From Streptomyces sp. A012304 (GTDB lineage: Bacteria > Actinomycetota > Actinomycetes > Streptomycetales > Streptomycetaceae), in assembly GCF_026008495.1 (NCBI RefSeq), contig NZ_BQUN01000039.1, positions 1-58,918 of the forward strand: a stretch of DNA of 58,918 nt. The letters are read 5' to 3'. Made by a program: the position numbers and the translations under genes. Below the pieces are notes generated by a model. That model worked only from the letters and a program-made list of their open reading frames with translations, had not been told where the DNA came from and did no database searches. The number at the start of each line of letters is the position of its first letter. Positions within the stretch are counted from its first letter, which is position 1. Positions 34,199-42,767 of this stretch are shown here, one piece after another.

Positions 34199-35109
34199 AG
34201 CTCGATCACCATCTCGTCGTCGGCCACCTCGAGGCCCAGTCGGGCGAGCCGCTTGTGCTGTGCCGCGGCGGGGTCGACGAGGGGGTTCGTGTTGTTGAGG
34301 TGTGTGTAGAGGCAGCGCGCGGACAGCGTGGCGAGGATGCCGGCGGTGCCGCCCGGGCCGTCGATGGGCAGATGGCCCATGCCGGTGGCGGTGCGGGAGG
34401 AGATGCCGGTACGGCGTGGTTCCTCCTCGTCCCAGAAGGTGCCGTCGACGATGACGCAGTCGGCCTCGGCGGCGGCGCGGTGCAGCGCGTCGGACCAGGC
34501 GGCGACGGCGGGGGCATAGAGCGCGACCCGGCCGGTGGCCTGGTCGTACAGGCGCAGGGCCACCACCCAGGCGTCGTCCTCGGGGGCGTCGACGGCGTAC
34601 CGGGGGCGCTTCGTCGACACGGGGACGGCGCTGATCCTCAGACCGTGGTCCGGGGGGTCGTCGGGGTCGCCGTGCAGGGGCCGTGCGCCGTGGCAGGGCA
34701 GGTCCCGCCAGGTCAGGTCGGTGTAGGGGCCCAGGATCGCGCCGAGGCGCAGACGTTCGTCGAGGGCCCGCCGGACCGGCTCGGTGGCGTGGATCTCCAG
34801 GCGGTCCGCCTCGCGCAGACGTGCGATGCCCAGAGTGTGGTCGAGTTCGGCGTCGGTGAGGACGACTCCGGCGATCGGGGTGTGCCGGGGCCCGGGGCCC
34901 GGGTGGAGTGCCGGGTGGGCCTCGATCTGGTCACCGATGTCGGGCGTCGCGTTGACGAGGTACCAGCGGCCCTCTTGGGCGCGGACCGCGAGCGAGGCGT
35001 GACGGCGGCGGCGCTCGGGATGCGCGCGTGCCCCGGAGCAGCCGGGGCACGCGCAGTTCCACTGCGGGATGCCGCCGCCGGCCGCGGTGCCGAGCACCTG
35101 CAGCAGCAT
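34195..35109 (-). CDS. pqqB: PQQ synthesis protein PqqB (metallo-beta-lactamase fold)
   Basis: 304 residues from the ATG at 35107-35109. Begins MLLQVLGTAAGGGIPQWNCACPGCSGAR with the CxCxxC-like zinc site of PqqB; the fold continues with GVVLTDAELDHTLGI, DCVIVDGTFWDEEEP, GMGHLPIDGP and YTHLNNTNPLVD. PqqB is an iron-dependent hydroxylase acting on the diamino acid intermediate in PQQ formation. It starts 9 bases after pqqA. Confidence 0.95.
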   Translation of the reverse strand: MLLQVLGTAAGGGIPQWNCACPGCSGARAHPERRRRHASLAVRAQEGRWYLVNATPDIGDQIEAHPALHPGPGPRHTPIAGVVLTDAELDHTLGIARLREADRLEIHATEPVRRALDERLRLGAILGPYTDLTWRDLPCHGARPLHGDPDDPPDHGLRISAVPVSTKRPRYAVDAPEDDAWVVALRLYDQATGRVALYAPAVAAWSDALHRAAAEADCVIVDGTFWDEEEPRRTGISSRTATGMGHLPIDGPGGTAGILATLSARCLYTHLNNTNPLVDPAAAQHKRLARLGLEVADDEMVIEL

Positions 35110-35118
35110 GGCGGCGGA

Positions 35119-35259
35119 CTAGCGGGTGGAGAGGGAGTAGGCGGTGACCTCCAGCGCGGTGTCGACGACGGTGTACCCGGGCGTCTGCCAGACGGCGCCG
35201 TCGGTCTGCTCCGCGGTGGTCGCGGCCGGGTGCTGCGCCTGCTCGGTGGTTTCGGTCAT
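35119..35259 (-). CDS. pqqA: PQQ precursor peptide PqqA
   Basis: 46 residues, ATG at 35257-35259 with AGGAAGG ahead. The C-terminal part WQTPGYTVVDTALEVTAYSL carries the cross-linked pair E37-x3-Y41 that becomes PQQ. The head is Thr/Glu/Ala-rich. First gene of the operon pqqABCDE; no pqqF protease gene is present, as is common. About 60 bases separate it from the end of the first dehydrogenase gene. Confidence 0.95.
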   Translation of the reverse strand: MTETTEQAQHPAATTAEQTDGAVWQTPGYTVVDTALEVTAYSLSTR

Positions 35260-35324
35260 GGTGCGTACCTTCCTTTCGGGGGAGGTGGGTTCACCCCGTC
35301 GTGCGGAGGGGGCGGGGAAGGAGG

Positions 35325-36485
35325 TCAGTTGACGGTGATCTTGAGGATCCGGTCCCTGTCGTCGCCGCGGTCGGTGCTGCCCAGCCAGAGCTCGTCGGCG
35401 CCGGGGACCTTGGTGAGGGCCCGCAGCCGGCCGTAGGCGCCGTTGTAGTAGGCCTTCGCGGTGCCGACGTCCTTGCCGGTGCCGTCGATGGGCAGCGCCC
35501 ACAGCCGCTGGCCGCGCAGTGTCGAGACGTACACGACGTCGTCGACGACGGCGAGCTGGGCGGGCACGCCTCCCGAGGCGGGTTTCCAGACGTGTTTGGG
35601 GTTGGTCATACCCGCGGTGGAGCAGGATCCCTCGCACATGGGCCAGCCGTAGTTGGCGCCGGCGCTGATGAGGTTGAGCTCGTCCCAGGCGGAGTCGCCG
35701 ATCTCGGTCTCCCACAGCCTGCCCCGCGCGTCCCAGGCCAGGCCCTGCGGGTTGCGGTGGCCGTAGCTGTAGACGCGGTTGCCGAAGGGGTTGCCGGGGG
35801 CGGCGGCACCGCTCTTGGTGATGCGCAGGACCTTCCCGTTGAGCGAGTTCTTGTTCTGCGCGAGGGACGGCTTGAGGGCGTCGCCGGTGGCGACGTACAG
35901 GTAGCCGTCGGGGCCGAAGGCGATCTTGCCGCCGTTGTGGTCGCCGCCGCGGGCGATGCCGCCGAGCACGACGGTGTACCCGCTGAGCGAGGCGCCGTCG
36001 AACTGCATCTTCGCGACCCGGGTCTCGTGGGCGACCGTGTGGACGAAGAAGACGTTCCGGTCCGTGGTGCCGTTCCAGGTGGGTGAGGGGGCGACGCCCA
36101 GCAGCCCGCCGCTGCCCACCGCGGGGTCGGCGTCGTCGGCGACGGTGTGCGGGACCTTGCCCGCCTTCTTCTTGGACCCGTCGCGGGACTGGACCCACAC
36201 CTCCGAGGTGCGGCGCTCGGTGACCAGCGCCTTCTTCCCGTCGGGCAGGAAGGAGATGGCCCACGGTCTGGTCCACTTGTCGGAGAGGACGGAGGCTCCC
36301 ACCGGGGCGCCGCGGTAGGCCCGGGTGCTCGTGTCGATGTCCGCCGCCCGGGAGGCGGTGTGCTCCGTGACCGCGGCCGAGGCCGTCGGCTGGAGGACAC
36401 AGGTGCCGAGGAGGGCGGTGGCGGCAGCGAGCGCGGCTCTGCCCGGGCGGAGCCCATGCAGCGCCGAATGCGCCAAGCGTGACAT
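35325..36485 (-). CDS. exported PQQ-dependent sugar dehydrogenase, copy 1
   Basis: 386 residues from ATG 36483-36485 (GAAAGG 9 bases ahead, same arrangement as the paralogue). Signal peptide SRLAHSALHGLRPGRAALAAATALLGTCVLQPTASAA. The six-bladed propeller of soluble glucose/aldose-sugar or sorbosone dehydrogenases follows: TRPWAISFLPDGKKALVTER, GGLLGVAPSPTW, DHNGGKIAFGPDGYLYVATGD, NPFGNRVYSYGHRNPQGLAWD, GDSAWDELNLISAGANYGWP. It should oxidise aldoses outside the cell and needs PQQ, made by the adjacent operon in the same direction. About 65% alike to copy 2 by eye, so a tandem duplication. Confidence 0.9.
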   Translation of the reverse strand: MSRLAHSALHGLRPGRAALAAATALLGTCVLQPTASAAVTEHTASRAADIDTSTRAYRGAPVGASVLSDKWTRPWAISFLPDGKKALVTERRTSEVWVQSRDGSKKKAGKVPHTVADDADPAVGSGGLLGVAPSPTWNGTTDRNVFFVHTVAHETRVAKMQFDGASLSGYTVVLGGIARGGDHNGGKIAFGPDGYLYVATGDALKPSLAQNKNSLNGKVLRITKSGAAAPGNPFGNRVYSYGHRNPQGLAWDARGRLWETEIGDSAWDELNLISAGANYGWPMCEGSCSTAGMTNPKHVWKPASGGVPAQLAVVDDVVYVSTLRGQRLWALPIDGTGKDVGTAKAYYNGAYGRLRALTKVPGADELWLGSTDRGDDRDRILKITVN

Positions 36486-36652
36486 TCTGCGGCCTTTCGT
36501 GTCGTGGAGGGCGACCGGCTGAATTCCGTGAGGAGAATCCGTCGGCGCATTCGAAGCGAAGGAGGAGGCGCCGGTCACCGCACGCCTCATGACGCGTCCT
36601 CAAAAAGGCGAGGAGAAAAGGACGGGCGACGAGGGGCGAGCGGTGGCACCTG

Positions 36653-36667
36653 ACTCCTGAGAGGAGT
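36653..36667. promoter_or_regulatory. shared palindrome upstream of dehydrogenase copy 1
   Basis: ACTCCT-GAG-AGGAGT, 168 bases before the start codon; the same 6-base arms recur upstream of copy 2 within a longer conserved block (GTATTG to the right on this strand). Confidence 0.65.
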
Positions 36668-36746
36668 ATTGGACGCGGATTTCGCGCGGGCCACCCGGAC
36701 TGCCCCATCCTGCTGACGGAGGCGCCCGGGGCGAGCCGGGGCGGGT

Positions 36747-37892
36747 TCAGTCGAGGGTGATCTTGAGGATGAGGTCCTTGCCGGTGCCTCGGTCGCTCGT
36801 GCCCAGCCAGAGCTCGTCGGCGCCGGGGACCTTGACGAGCGCCCGCAGCCGGCCGTAGTCGCCTTTGTAGTACGACTTCCCCGTGCCGACGTCCTCGCCG
36901 GTGTCGTCGATCGGCAGCCGCCACAGCCGCCGGCCGCGCAGCGTCGAGGTGTAGATGACGTCGTCGACGACCGCGAGCTGGGCGGGCACGCCTCCCTCGG
37001 CCGGGTTCCAGACCCGCTTGGGGTCGGTCATGCCCGGGGTGGAGCAGAAGCCTTCGCACGTGGGCCAGCCGTAGTTGGCGCCGGGGTCGATGAGGTTGAG
37101 CTCGTCCCAGGTGGACTCGCCGATCTCGGTCTCCCACAGCCTGCCCCGCTCGTCCCAGGCCAGGCCCTCGGGGTTGCGGTGGCCGTAGCTGTAGACGTGG
37201 TTGCCGAAGGGGTTGCCGGGCGCGGCGGCGCCGGTCCGGGTGATGCGCAGGATCTTCCCGTTGAGCGAGTCCTTGTCCTGGGCGAGCCTGGGCTGTAGCG
37301 CGTCGCCGGTGGTGACGTACAGGTAGCCGTCGGGGCCGAAGGCGAGGTGGCCGCCGTTGTGCTGGGTGTCCCGGCGGATGCCGGTGAGGACGGGGGTGTA
37401 GCCGCTGAGGGACCTCCCGTCGAAGTCCATCCTGACGACACGGTTGTCGACGGCCGTGGTCTGCATGAAGAACACGGCCTGGTCCGTGACGCCGTTCCAG
37501 GTCGGGGACACGGCGACGCCCAGCAGCCCGCCCTTGTCCTGGGTCTCCAGGCTCCACACGGAGTACGGCACCGCGCCGACCCGCTGTCGGGAGCCGTCGA
37601 CGCCGGCCTTGTAGACCTCTCCGGTGTTGCGCTCGGTCACCAGCGCCGCCGTGCCGTCCGGCAGGAAGGAGATGCCCCAGGGCGTCGTCCACTTGTCCGA
37701 CAGACGGCTGATGCCGGACGGCGCGTCGGCCGCGCCGGGGGCGGCGGGTCCGGCGTCCGCCGCACGGGGTGCGGACGGTACGGCGGCCGCCGACGACGGG
37801 AGCAGTACGGCGGTCACGACGGCCGCGCCGGCGGCGATCGCGGCCAGGCCCGGACGGACTAGTTGCAGCGCCGAATGCGCCAAGCGTGACAT
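36747..37892 (-). CDS. exported PQQ-dependent sugar dehydrogenase, copy 2
   Basis: 381 residues; the ATG at 37890-37892 is chosen because MSRLAHSAL aligns exactly with copy 1 and AGGAAAGG is 9 bases ahead, while the ATG at 37896-37898 is too close to that site. Signal peptide to about residue 38 (AAVVTAVLLPSSAAA). Same propeller motifs as copy 1 (TTPWGISFLPDGTAALVTER, QHNGGHLAFGPDGYLYVTTGD, HVYSYGHRNPEGLAWDERG, PGANYGWPTCEGFCST). Differences cluster in the linker after the signal peptide and in the GVPAQL-side loops. Likely the ancestor or twin of copy 1, separated by 261 bases. Confidence 0.9.
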   Translation of the reverse strand: MSRLAHSALQLVRPGLAAIAAGAAVVTAVLLPSSAAAVPSAPRAADAGPAAPGAADAPSGISRLSDKWTTPWGISFLPDGTAALVTERNTGEVYKAGVDGSRQRVGAVPYSVWSLETQDKGGLLGVAVSPTWNGVTDQAVFFMQTTAVDNRVVRMDFDGRSLSGYTPVLTGIRRDTQHNGGHLAFGPDGYLYVTTGDALQPRLAQDKDSLNGKILRITRTGAAAPGNPFGNHVYSYGHRNPEGLAWDERGRLWETEIGESTWDELNLIDPGANYGWPTCEGFCSTPGMTDPKRVWNPAEGGVPAQLAVVDDVIYTSTLRGRRLWRLPIDDTGEDVGTGKSYYKGDYGRLRALVKVPGADELWLGTSDRGTGKDLILKITLD

Positions 37893-38037
37893 TCTCATGC
37901 CTTTCCTGTCGTGCGGCGACCGGCTGAATGGCACAGGGAAATCGCGGCCGATCGAGAAACACGGATCTCCATTGCCGCACTTTATGCTGACGCACCCTCA
38001 GATGGGTGGACGAACGAGGGCTGAAGCGTGGCGCATG

Positions 38038-38052
38038 ACTCCTGCAAGGAGT
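38038..38052. promoter_or_regulatory. shared palindrome upstream of dehydrogenase copy 2
   Basis: ACTCCT-GCA-AGGAGT, 146 bases before the start codon, flanked by GCATG on the left and ATTGAGCGCGG on the right, matching the copy-1 site. The rest of 37893-38193 holds no gene. Confidence 0.65.
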
Positions 38053-38193
38053 ATTGAGCGCGGTATTTCCCCCCGGCCACCTGGACTCCCCCATCCAGGG
38101 CCGAACTCGTTCTCGCCGTAGCGATCGCCGCGATGGGAGCAGCCGCTCCCGTGAGCCGGGCGTGGCAGACGGTCCAGGGACCGGCCCCGGCGC

Positions 38194-38769
38194 CTACGGA
38201 CGCAGGTCGAGCCGCATCAGGACGCGGGGGTGGCCGGCCAGCACCGACGTGGTGTCGGCGGCGTGCACGAAGCCGGCCCGCTCGAAGTTCTTGCGGAGTC
38301 CGGCGTAGGCCATGGTCAGGTCGACCTGGGCGTCGCCGTTGTCGAGGGGGTAGGCCTCGACGGCGGGGGCGCCGTGGGCGCGGGCGAATTCGACCGCGCC
38401 GGCGATGAGGGCGTGGGAGATGCCCTGCTTGCGGCGGCCGGGGCGGACCCGGACGCACCACAGGGACCAGACCGGCAGATCGTCGACGTGCGGGATCGTG
38501 CGGCTGCGCGCGAAGGAGGTGGCCGAGCGCGGGGCGACGGCGGCCCAGCCGACCGGCTCGTCACCGTCGTAGGCGACGACACCCGGAGGCGGGTCGGCGC
38601 GGCACAGCTCGGCGACGTACTCCCCGCGCGCCGGGCCGCGCAGCTCGTTGTTGAGCTTGGACGGGATCCGGTAGCTCAGGCACCAGCAGACGTTCGCCCC
38701 CGGCTTCTTCGGGCCGAGCAGGGCCCGGACGTCCGCGAAGACCGAAGCCGGGCGCACCTCGATGGTCAT
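38194..38769 (-). CDS. GNAT-family N-acetyltransferase
   Basis: 191 residues, ATG at 38767-38769. The CoA motif is WSLWCVRVRPGRRKQGISHALIAGAVEFARAHGA, followed by MAYAGLRKNFERAGFVHAADT. The N-terminal part (KPGANVCWCLSYRIPSKLNNELRG) belongs to a subgroup with a WCxxYR-like opening. Substrate unknown. It lies between the PQQ island and the arabinofuranosidase gene. Confidence 0.85.
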   Translation of the reverse strand: MTIEVRPASVFADVRALLGPKKPGANVCWCLSYRIPSKLNNELRGPARGEYVAELCRADPPPGVVAYDGDEPVGWAAVAPRSATSFARSRTIPHVDDLPVWSLWCVRVRPGRRKQGISHALIAGAVEFARAHGAPAVEAYPLDNGDAQVDLTMAYAGLRKNFERAGFVHAADTTSVLAGHPRVLMRLDLRP

Positions 38770-39089
38770 GACACCACGATGTCACGGCCCACGGGGCGGT
38801 GTCGGGCGGTCATGATCGTCGACCGGAGGACGCCGGCCTAGCCGGCGTCGGCACGGGGTCGGCCGCGGTCCTCCACGGCCGTCTCACGAGCGGGGACCGG
38901 TCGTCCTGGCGCCATCGGAGCCCGCTTCCTGTGAACCCGCGGGGACCCGCGCGAAGTCATTGACGCGCACATGGTCAAGGTCTACCTTCTGACCGATTCA
39001 CCGAACCATGTTCGATATACCGAATAGCCGTGTCCGTTCTCCCACTTCACGACCCTTCCGAGGGCCCCCGCACCCCCTTTGGAGCCGGC
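38770..39089. other. divergent promoter region
   Basis: 320 bases without a gene. Near the right side TTCG-N6-CGAA (39011-39024) and a related TTCACCGAA just before it form a small AT-rich dyad, a possible operator for the arabinofuranosidase gene 66 bases on. Confidence 0.4.
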
Positions 39090-40478
39090 ATGACCTCCCG
39101 CCCCCTCCCCTCCCGTCGTCTGTTCCTGGGCATGACCGCCGCCGCCCCGCTGGCCGTGTCCGGCGCGCTGACGCTGGGCGCCGGGACCGCGCATGCCGCG
39201 GACTCGGCGTACGTGATGTGCTACTTCACCGAGTCGACCACCCTCGGCACCGGCACCGACTACGGCCTGCACCTCGCCGTCAGCCCGGACGGGCTCAACT
39301 GGACGCCGCTGAACCAGAACAACCCCGTGGCCACTCCCACGGCGGGCGCGCTCGGCCTGCGCGACCCGTTCCTGCTGCGCAAGCAGGACGGCACGTTCGT
39401 CGTCCTCGCCACCGACCTCAAGGGCACCGATTGGAGCTACAACAGCCAGTACATCCACGTCTGGGACTCCGCCGACCTGCGCACCTTCACCGGCTACCGG
39501 CGGCTGAAGCTGCACGACATGACCACCCACAGCTGGGCGCCCGAGGCGTTCTGGGACGCGGGCCGGGGCCAGTACGCGGTCATCTACTCCTCGGTGAACA
39601 GCAGCGGCCACAACGTGATCATGGTCAACTACACCCGCGACTTCGTCACCGCCTCCGCCCCGCAGGTCTTCTTCGACCCCGGCTACGACGTCATCGACGG
39701 CAACATGGCCGTGGGCGTCAACGGCGTCAACTACCTCTTCTTCAAGAAGAACCAGACCCTCGTCGCCGCCCGGTCGACCTCCCTCGACCCGGGCAGCTTC
39801 ACCGAGTTCAGCACCGGCGTCGCCCACGGCGGCACCGAGGCGCCGACCATCGTGAAGTCCCTGACGTCCAACAACTGGTTCCTGTGGGGAGACACCTACA
39901 CCCCCAACGGCGTCTTCTACGCCTGGCAGTCCTCCGACCTGTCCTCGGGCACCTGGACCGCGCTCGACCAGAAGACCTACACCCAGCCGGTGAACTCCAA
40001 GCACTGCGGCATCGCGACGATCACGTCCACCGAGTACGACAACCTCCTCGCGAAATGGGGCGCCCCCACCTGGAACCGGCTCAAGTCCTACAACTTCCCG
40101 GCCCGTTACGTCCGCCACGCCAACTACGCCGGCCGTATCGACCAGTACCCCTTCGACCCGTACCTGGACTCCCTCTGGAAGCTGGTCCCCGGCCTCGCCG
40201 ACAGCTCCGGGGTCTCCTTCCAGTCGGTCAACTTCCCCACCCGCTACCTGCGGCACTACAACTACGAGCTGCGGCTGGACGTCAACGACGGCACGTCGAC
40301 GTTCGCGGCGGACGCCACCTTCCACCGTACGGCGGGCCTCGCGGACGCGAGCTGGTCGTCCTTCCGCTCGTACAACAACCCGACCCGCTACATCCGCCAC
40401 TCCAACTACGCCCTGCGCATCGACCCCGTCTCGACGGCCACGGACCGCCAGGACGCGACCTTCCGCGTCGGCTACTAG
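39090..40478 (+). CDS. exported GH43 arabinofuranosidase with AbfB domain
   Basis: 462 residues from ATG 39090 (GGAG ahead). Twin-arginine signal SRRLFLGMTAAAPLAVSGAL with cleavage after AHA (~36). Residues ~40-325 are a GH43-like five-bladed propeller (YGLHLAVSPDGLNWTPLN, GLRDPFLLRKQDGTFVVLAT, HSWAPEAFWD, GTEAPTIVK). Residues ~330-462 are an AbfB/CBM42 arabinose-binding trefoil (NFPARYVRHANYAGRI, NFPTRYLRHYNYELRLD, NNPTRYIRHSNYALRID). It should release arabinose from arabinoxylan or arabinan outside the cell. Confidence 0.88.
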   Translation: MTSRPLPSRRLFLGMTAAAPLAVSGALTLGAGTAHAADSAYVMCYFTESTTLGTGTDYGLHLAVSPDGLNWTPLNQNNPVATPTAGALGLRDPFLLRKQDGTFVVLATDLKGTDWSYNSQYIHVWDSADLRTFTGYRRLKLHDMTTHSWAPEAFWDAGRGQYAVIYSSVNSSGHNVIMVNYTRDFVTASAPQVFFDPGYDVIDGNMAVGVNGVNYLFFKKNQTLVAARSTSLDPGSFTEFSTGVAHGGTEAPTIVKSLTSNNWFLWGDTYTPNGVFYAWQSSDLSSGTWTALDQKTYTQPVNSKHCGIATITSTEYDNLLAKWGAPTWNRLKSYNFPARYVRHANYAGRIDQYPFDPYLDSLWKLVPGLADSSGVSFQSVNFPTRYLRHYNYELRLDVNDGTSTFAADATFHRTAGLADASWSSFRSYNNPTRYIRHSNYALRIDPVSTATDRQDATFRVGY

Positions 40479-40672
40479 CGGAACCGGCCGCGGCCCGGTG
40501 GTCACCGAACCCACCGGAGCCCACAGAACCCCACCGAAGCCGGGGACAAACCCCTCGCGGCCCTCGCCCGGATGCACCGGTGGGAGCCCGCCCGCGCCGT
40601 CACGCTCCCACGTTCAGGTGATGATCGGCCGGACCTCCACGGGCCGCCGGACCGCCCCCGTATCCAGGGCAC

Positions 40673-42682
40673 ATGGACCATTCCCATGCCTCTGTCGAGC
40701 AGTCCCGATCCCCTCAACCCCGTTTGTCGCGGCGGCAGTTCACCGCCACGGCCGGTGCGGCCGGAGCCGCGCTCGCGGCCTCGGCCCCGCTCGCCGCGGC
40801 CGCGGTGCCGCAGGCGCCCCGTCCGCCGCGGTCCACCGCCGACCCGGCCACCTGCCTGGCGGTCGCCCGGGCCCTGCTGGTGGTGGACTCGCAGGACCGG
40901 CCCCTGGTGCCCGGGTACCGGAAGGTCCTGGCCGACGGACTGCCCCGCACCGGGACGAAGACCGCGAAGAAGGTGCTCGTCGTGGGTGCCGGGCCCGCCG
41001 GGCTGGTGGCCGCCTGGCTGCTGAAGCGGGCCGGGCACCACGTCACGCTCCTGGAGGCCAACGGCAACCGGGTCGGCGGCCGGATCAAGACCTTCCGGAC
41101 CGGCGGGCACGAGAACGCGGCGCGGGCGTTCGCCGATCCGGCGCAGTACGCGGAGGCGGGGGCCATGCGGATCCCCGGCAGCCATCCGCTGGTGATGAGC
41201 CTCATCGACCGACTGGGCGTCGAGCGGCGCCGGTTCCACCTCGTCGACGTCGACGCCGACGGCAAGCCCGTCAACAACGCCTGGCTGCACGTCAACGGCG
41301 TCCGGGTGCGCCGCTCCGAGTACGCGCGGTCGCCGCGCAAGGTCAACCGGTCCTTCGGGGTGCCGCGCGCGTACTGGGACACACCGTCCTCGACGATCCT
41401 GCGCCAGGCCCTGGACCCGGTGCGCGACGAGTTCAGCACCGTGGGCGCCGACGGCAAACGCGTCGACAAGCCGATGCCGGAGCGGGTGCGGGGCTGGGCC
41501 CGGGTCGTGCAGAGGTACGGGGACTGGTCGATGTACCGGTTCCTGACCGAGGAGGCCGGTCTGGACGAGCGCACCATCGATCTGGTCGGCACCCTGGAGA
41601 ACCTCACCTCCCGTCTGCCGCTGTCCTTCATCCACAGCTTCATCAGCGCCTCGCTGATCAGCCCCGACACCGAGTTCTGGGAGCTGGTCGGCGGCACGGC
41701 CACGCTGCCGGACGCGCTGCTGCGGGAGGTCTCCGACGTGCTGCGGCTCGACCGGCGGGTGACGCGCGTCGAGTACTGGTCGCCGGAGCGGACCGGCACC
41801 GACGACACCGCGCACGTCCGCGCCGACGGGCCGCACGTGTGGGTCGACACGGTGTCCGAGGGCCGTGACGGCAAGGTCGTGCGGGAGCAGTTCACCGGTG
41901 ACGTCGCGATCGTGACCGTGCCGTTCTCGGGGCTGCGGCAGGTGCAGGTCAGCCCGCTGATGTCGTACAAGAAGCGGCGTGCCGTCGCGGAACTGCACTA
42001 CGACAGCGCGACGAAGGTGCTGCTGGAGTTCAGCCGCCGGTGGTGGGAGTTCTCGGAGGACGACTGGAAGCGGGAGCTCGACGCCGTACGGACGGGGCTG
42101 TACGAGGAGTACCGGGCCGGGAAGGCGCTCTCGGACGGGAGTCTGCTGGGCGCGCACCCGTCCGTGCCGCCGGGCCACATCAGCGCAGCGCAGCGGGTGC
42201 ACTACGCGGCCGACCGGTGGGTGACCCGTGACCAGCCGGAGGCGGCGCGGATCGTCGGCGGCGGCTCGGTCTCCGACAACTCCAACCGCTTCATGATCAA
42301 CCCGTCCCATCCGGTGGCGGGCAGCGAGGGCGGAGTGGTGCTGGCCTCCTACAGCTGGGCCGACGACGCCTCCCGCTGGGACTCCCTGGAGGACGACGCC
42401 CGCTATCCGCACGCGCTCAGGGGACTTCAGCAGGTGTACGGCCAGCGCGTCGAGGTCTTCTACACGGGCGCCGGCCGCACCCAGAGCTGGCTGCGCGACC
42501 CCTACGCCTACGGGGAGGCGTCGGTGCTGCTGCCGGGCCAGCACACCGAGTTGCTGACGGCGATCCGCTCGCCCGAGGGGCCGCTGCACTTCGCGGGCGA
42601 CCACACCTCGGTGAAGCCGTCGTGGATCGAGGGCGCGGTGGAGTCGGCGGTGCGGGCCGCGCTGGAGGTGCACGGGAGCTGA
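40673..42682 (+). CDS. exported flavin L-amino-acid (glutamate-type) oxidase
   Basis: 669 residues from ATG 40673. Tat signal [21 protein letters not shown] with cut after ~45. FAD-binding [21 protein letters not shown] at ~103-123, [14 protein letters not shown], and the C-terminal flavin/substrate segment [24 protein letters not shown]. Length and layout fit secreted Streptomyces L-amino-acid or L-glutamate oxidases, which produce the oxo acid, ammonia and hydrogen peroxide. Precise substrate is not deducible. Single gene; the palindrome after its stop belongs to the next gene's promoter and may also end this transcript. Confidence 0.87.
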   Translation: MDHSHASVEQSRSPQPRLSRRQFTATAGAAGAALAASAPLAAAAVPQAPRPPRSTADPATCLAVARALLVVDSQDRPLVPGYRKVLADGLPRTGTKTAKKVLVVGAGPAGLVAAWLLKRAGHHVTLLEANGNRVGGRIKTFRTGGHENAARAFADPAQYAEAGAMRIPGSHPLVMSLIDRLGVERRRFHLVDVDADGKPVNNAWLHVNGVRVRRSEYARSPRKVNRSFGVPRAYWDTPSSTILRQALDPVRDEFSTVGADGKRVDKPMPERVRGWARVVQRYGDWSMYRFLTEEAGLDERTIDLVGTLENLTSRLPLSFIHSFISASLISPDTEFWELVGGTATLPDALLREVSDVLRLDRRVTRVEYWSPERTGTDDTAHVRADGPHVWVDTVSEGRDGKVVREQFTGDVAIVTVPFSGLRQVQVSPLMSYKKRRAVAELHYDSATKVLLEFSRRWWEFSEDDWKRELDAVRTGLYEEYRAGKALSDGSLLGAHPSVPPGHISAAQRVHYAADRWVTRDQPEAARIVGGGSVSDNSNRFMINPSHPVAGSEGGVVLASYSWADDASRWDSLEDDARYPHALRGLQQVYGQRVEVFYTGAGRTQSWLRDPYAYGEASVLLPGQHTELLTAIRSPEGPLHFAGDHTSVKPSWIEGAVESAVRAALEVHGS

Positions 42683-42702
42683 GACGGGCCGCCCCGACCA
42701 CC

Positions 42703-42740
42703 ACCCCGGTTTTGAACACGTTCAAAACCGGGGTAGTGTC
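42703..42740 (+). promoter_or_regulatory. promoter embedded in a perfect palindrome (operator)
   Basis: Arms ACCCCGGTTTTGAAC (42703-42717) and complement (42720-42734) flank a 2-base centre. TTGAAC at 42712-42717 can be a -35 box and TAGTGT at 42735-42740 a -10 box, exactly 17 bases apart, so a dimer bound here would block RNA polymerase. GAAC-N2-GTTC cores are typical of TetR-type operators. Confidence 0.7.
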
Positions 42741-42767
42741 CGTCCCACGACGAGACGGGGAGGCCAG

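Noticed and set aside
34186..35436. Plus-strand frame opposite pqqB and pqqA
   Set aside because: Val/Gly/Arg-rich antisense frame; pqqB signatures are on the other strand.
35119..38094. 991-codon minus-strand frame through the dehydrogenases to pqqA
   Set aside because: Out of frame with both dehydrogenases; only its last 46 codons (pqqA) are real.
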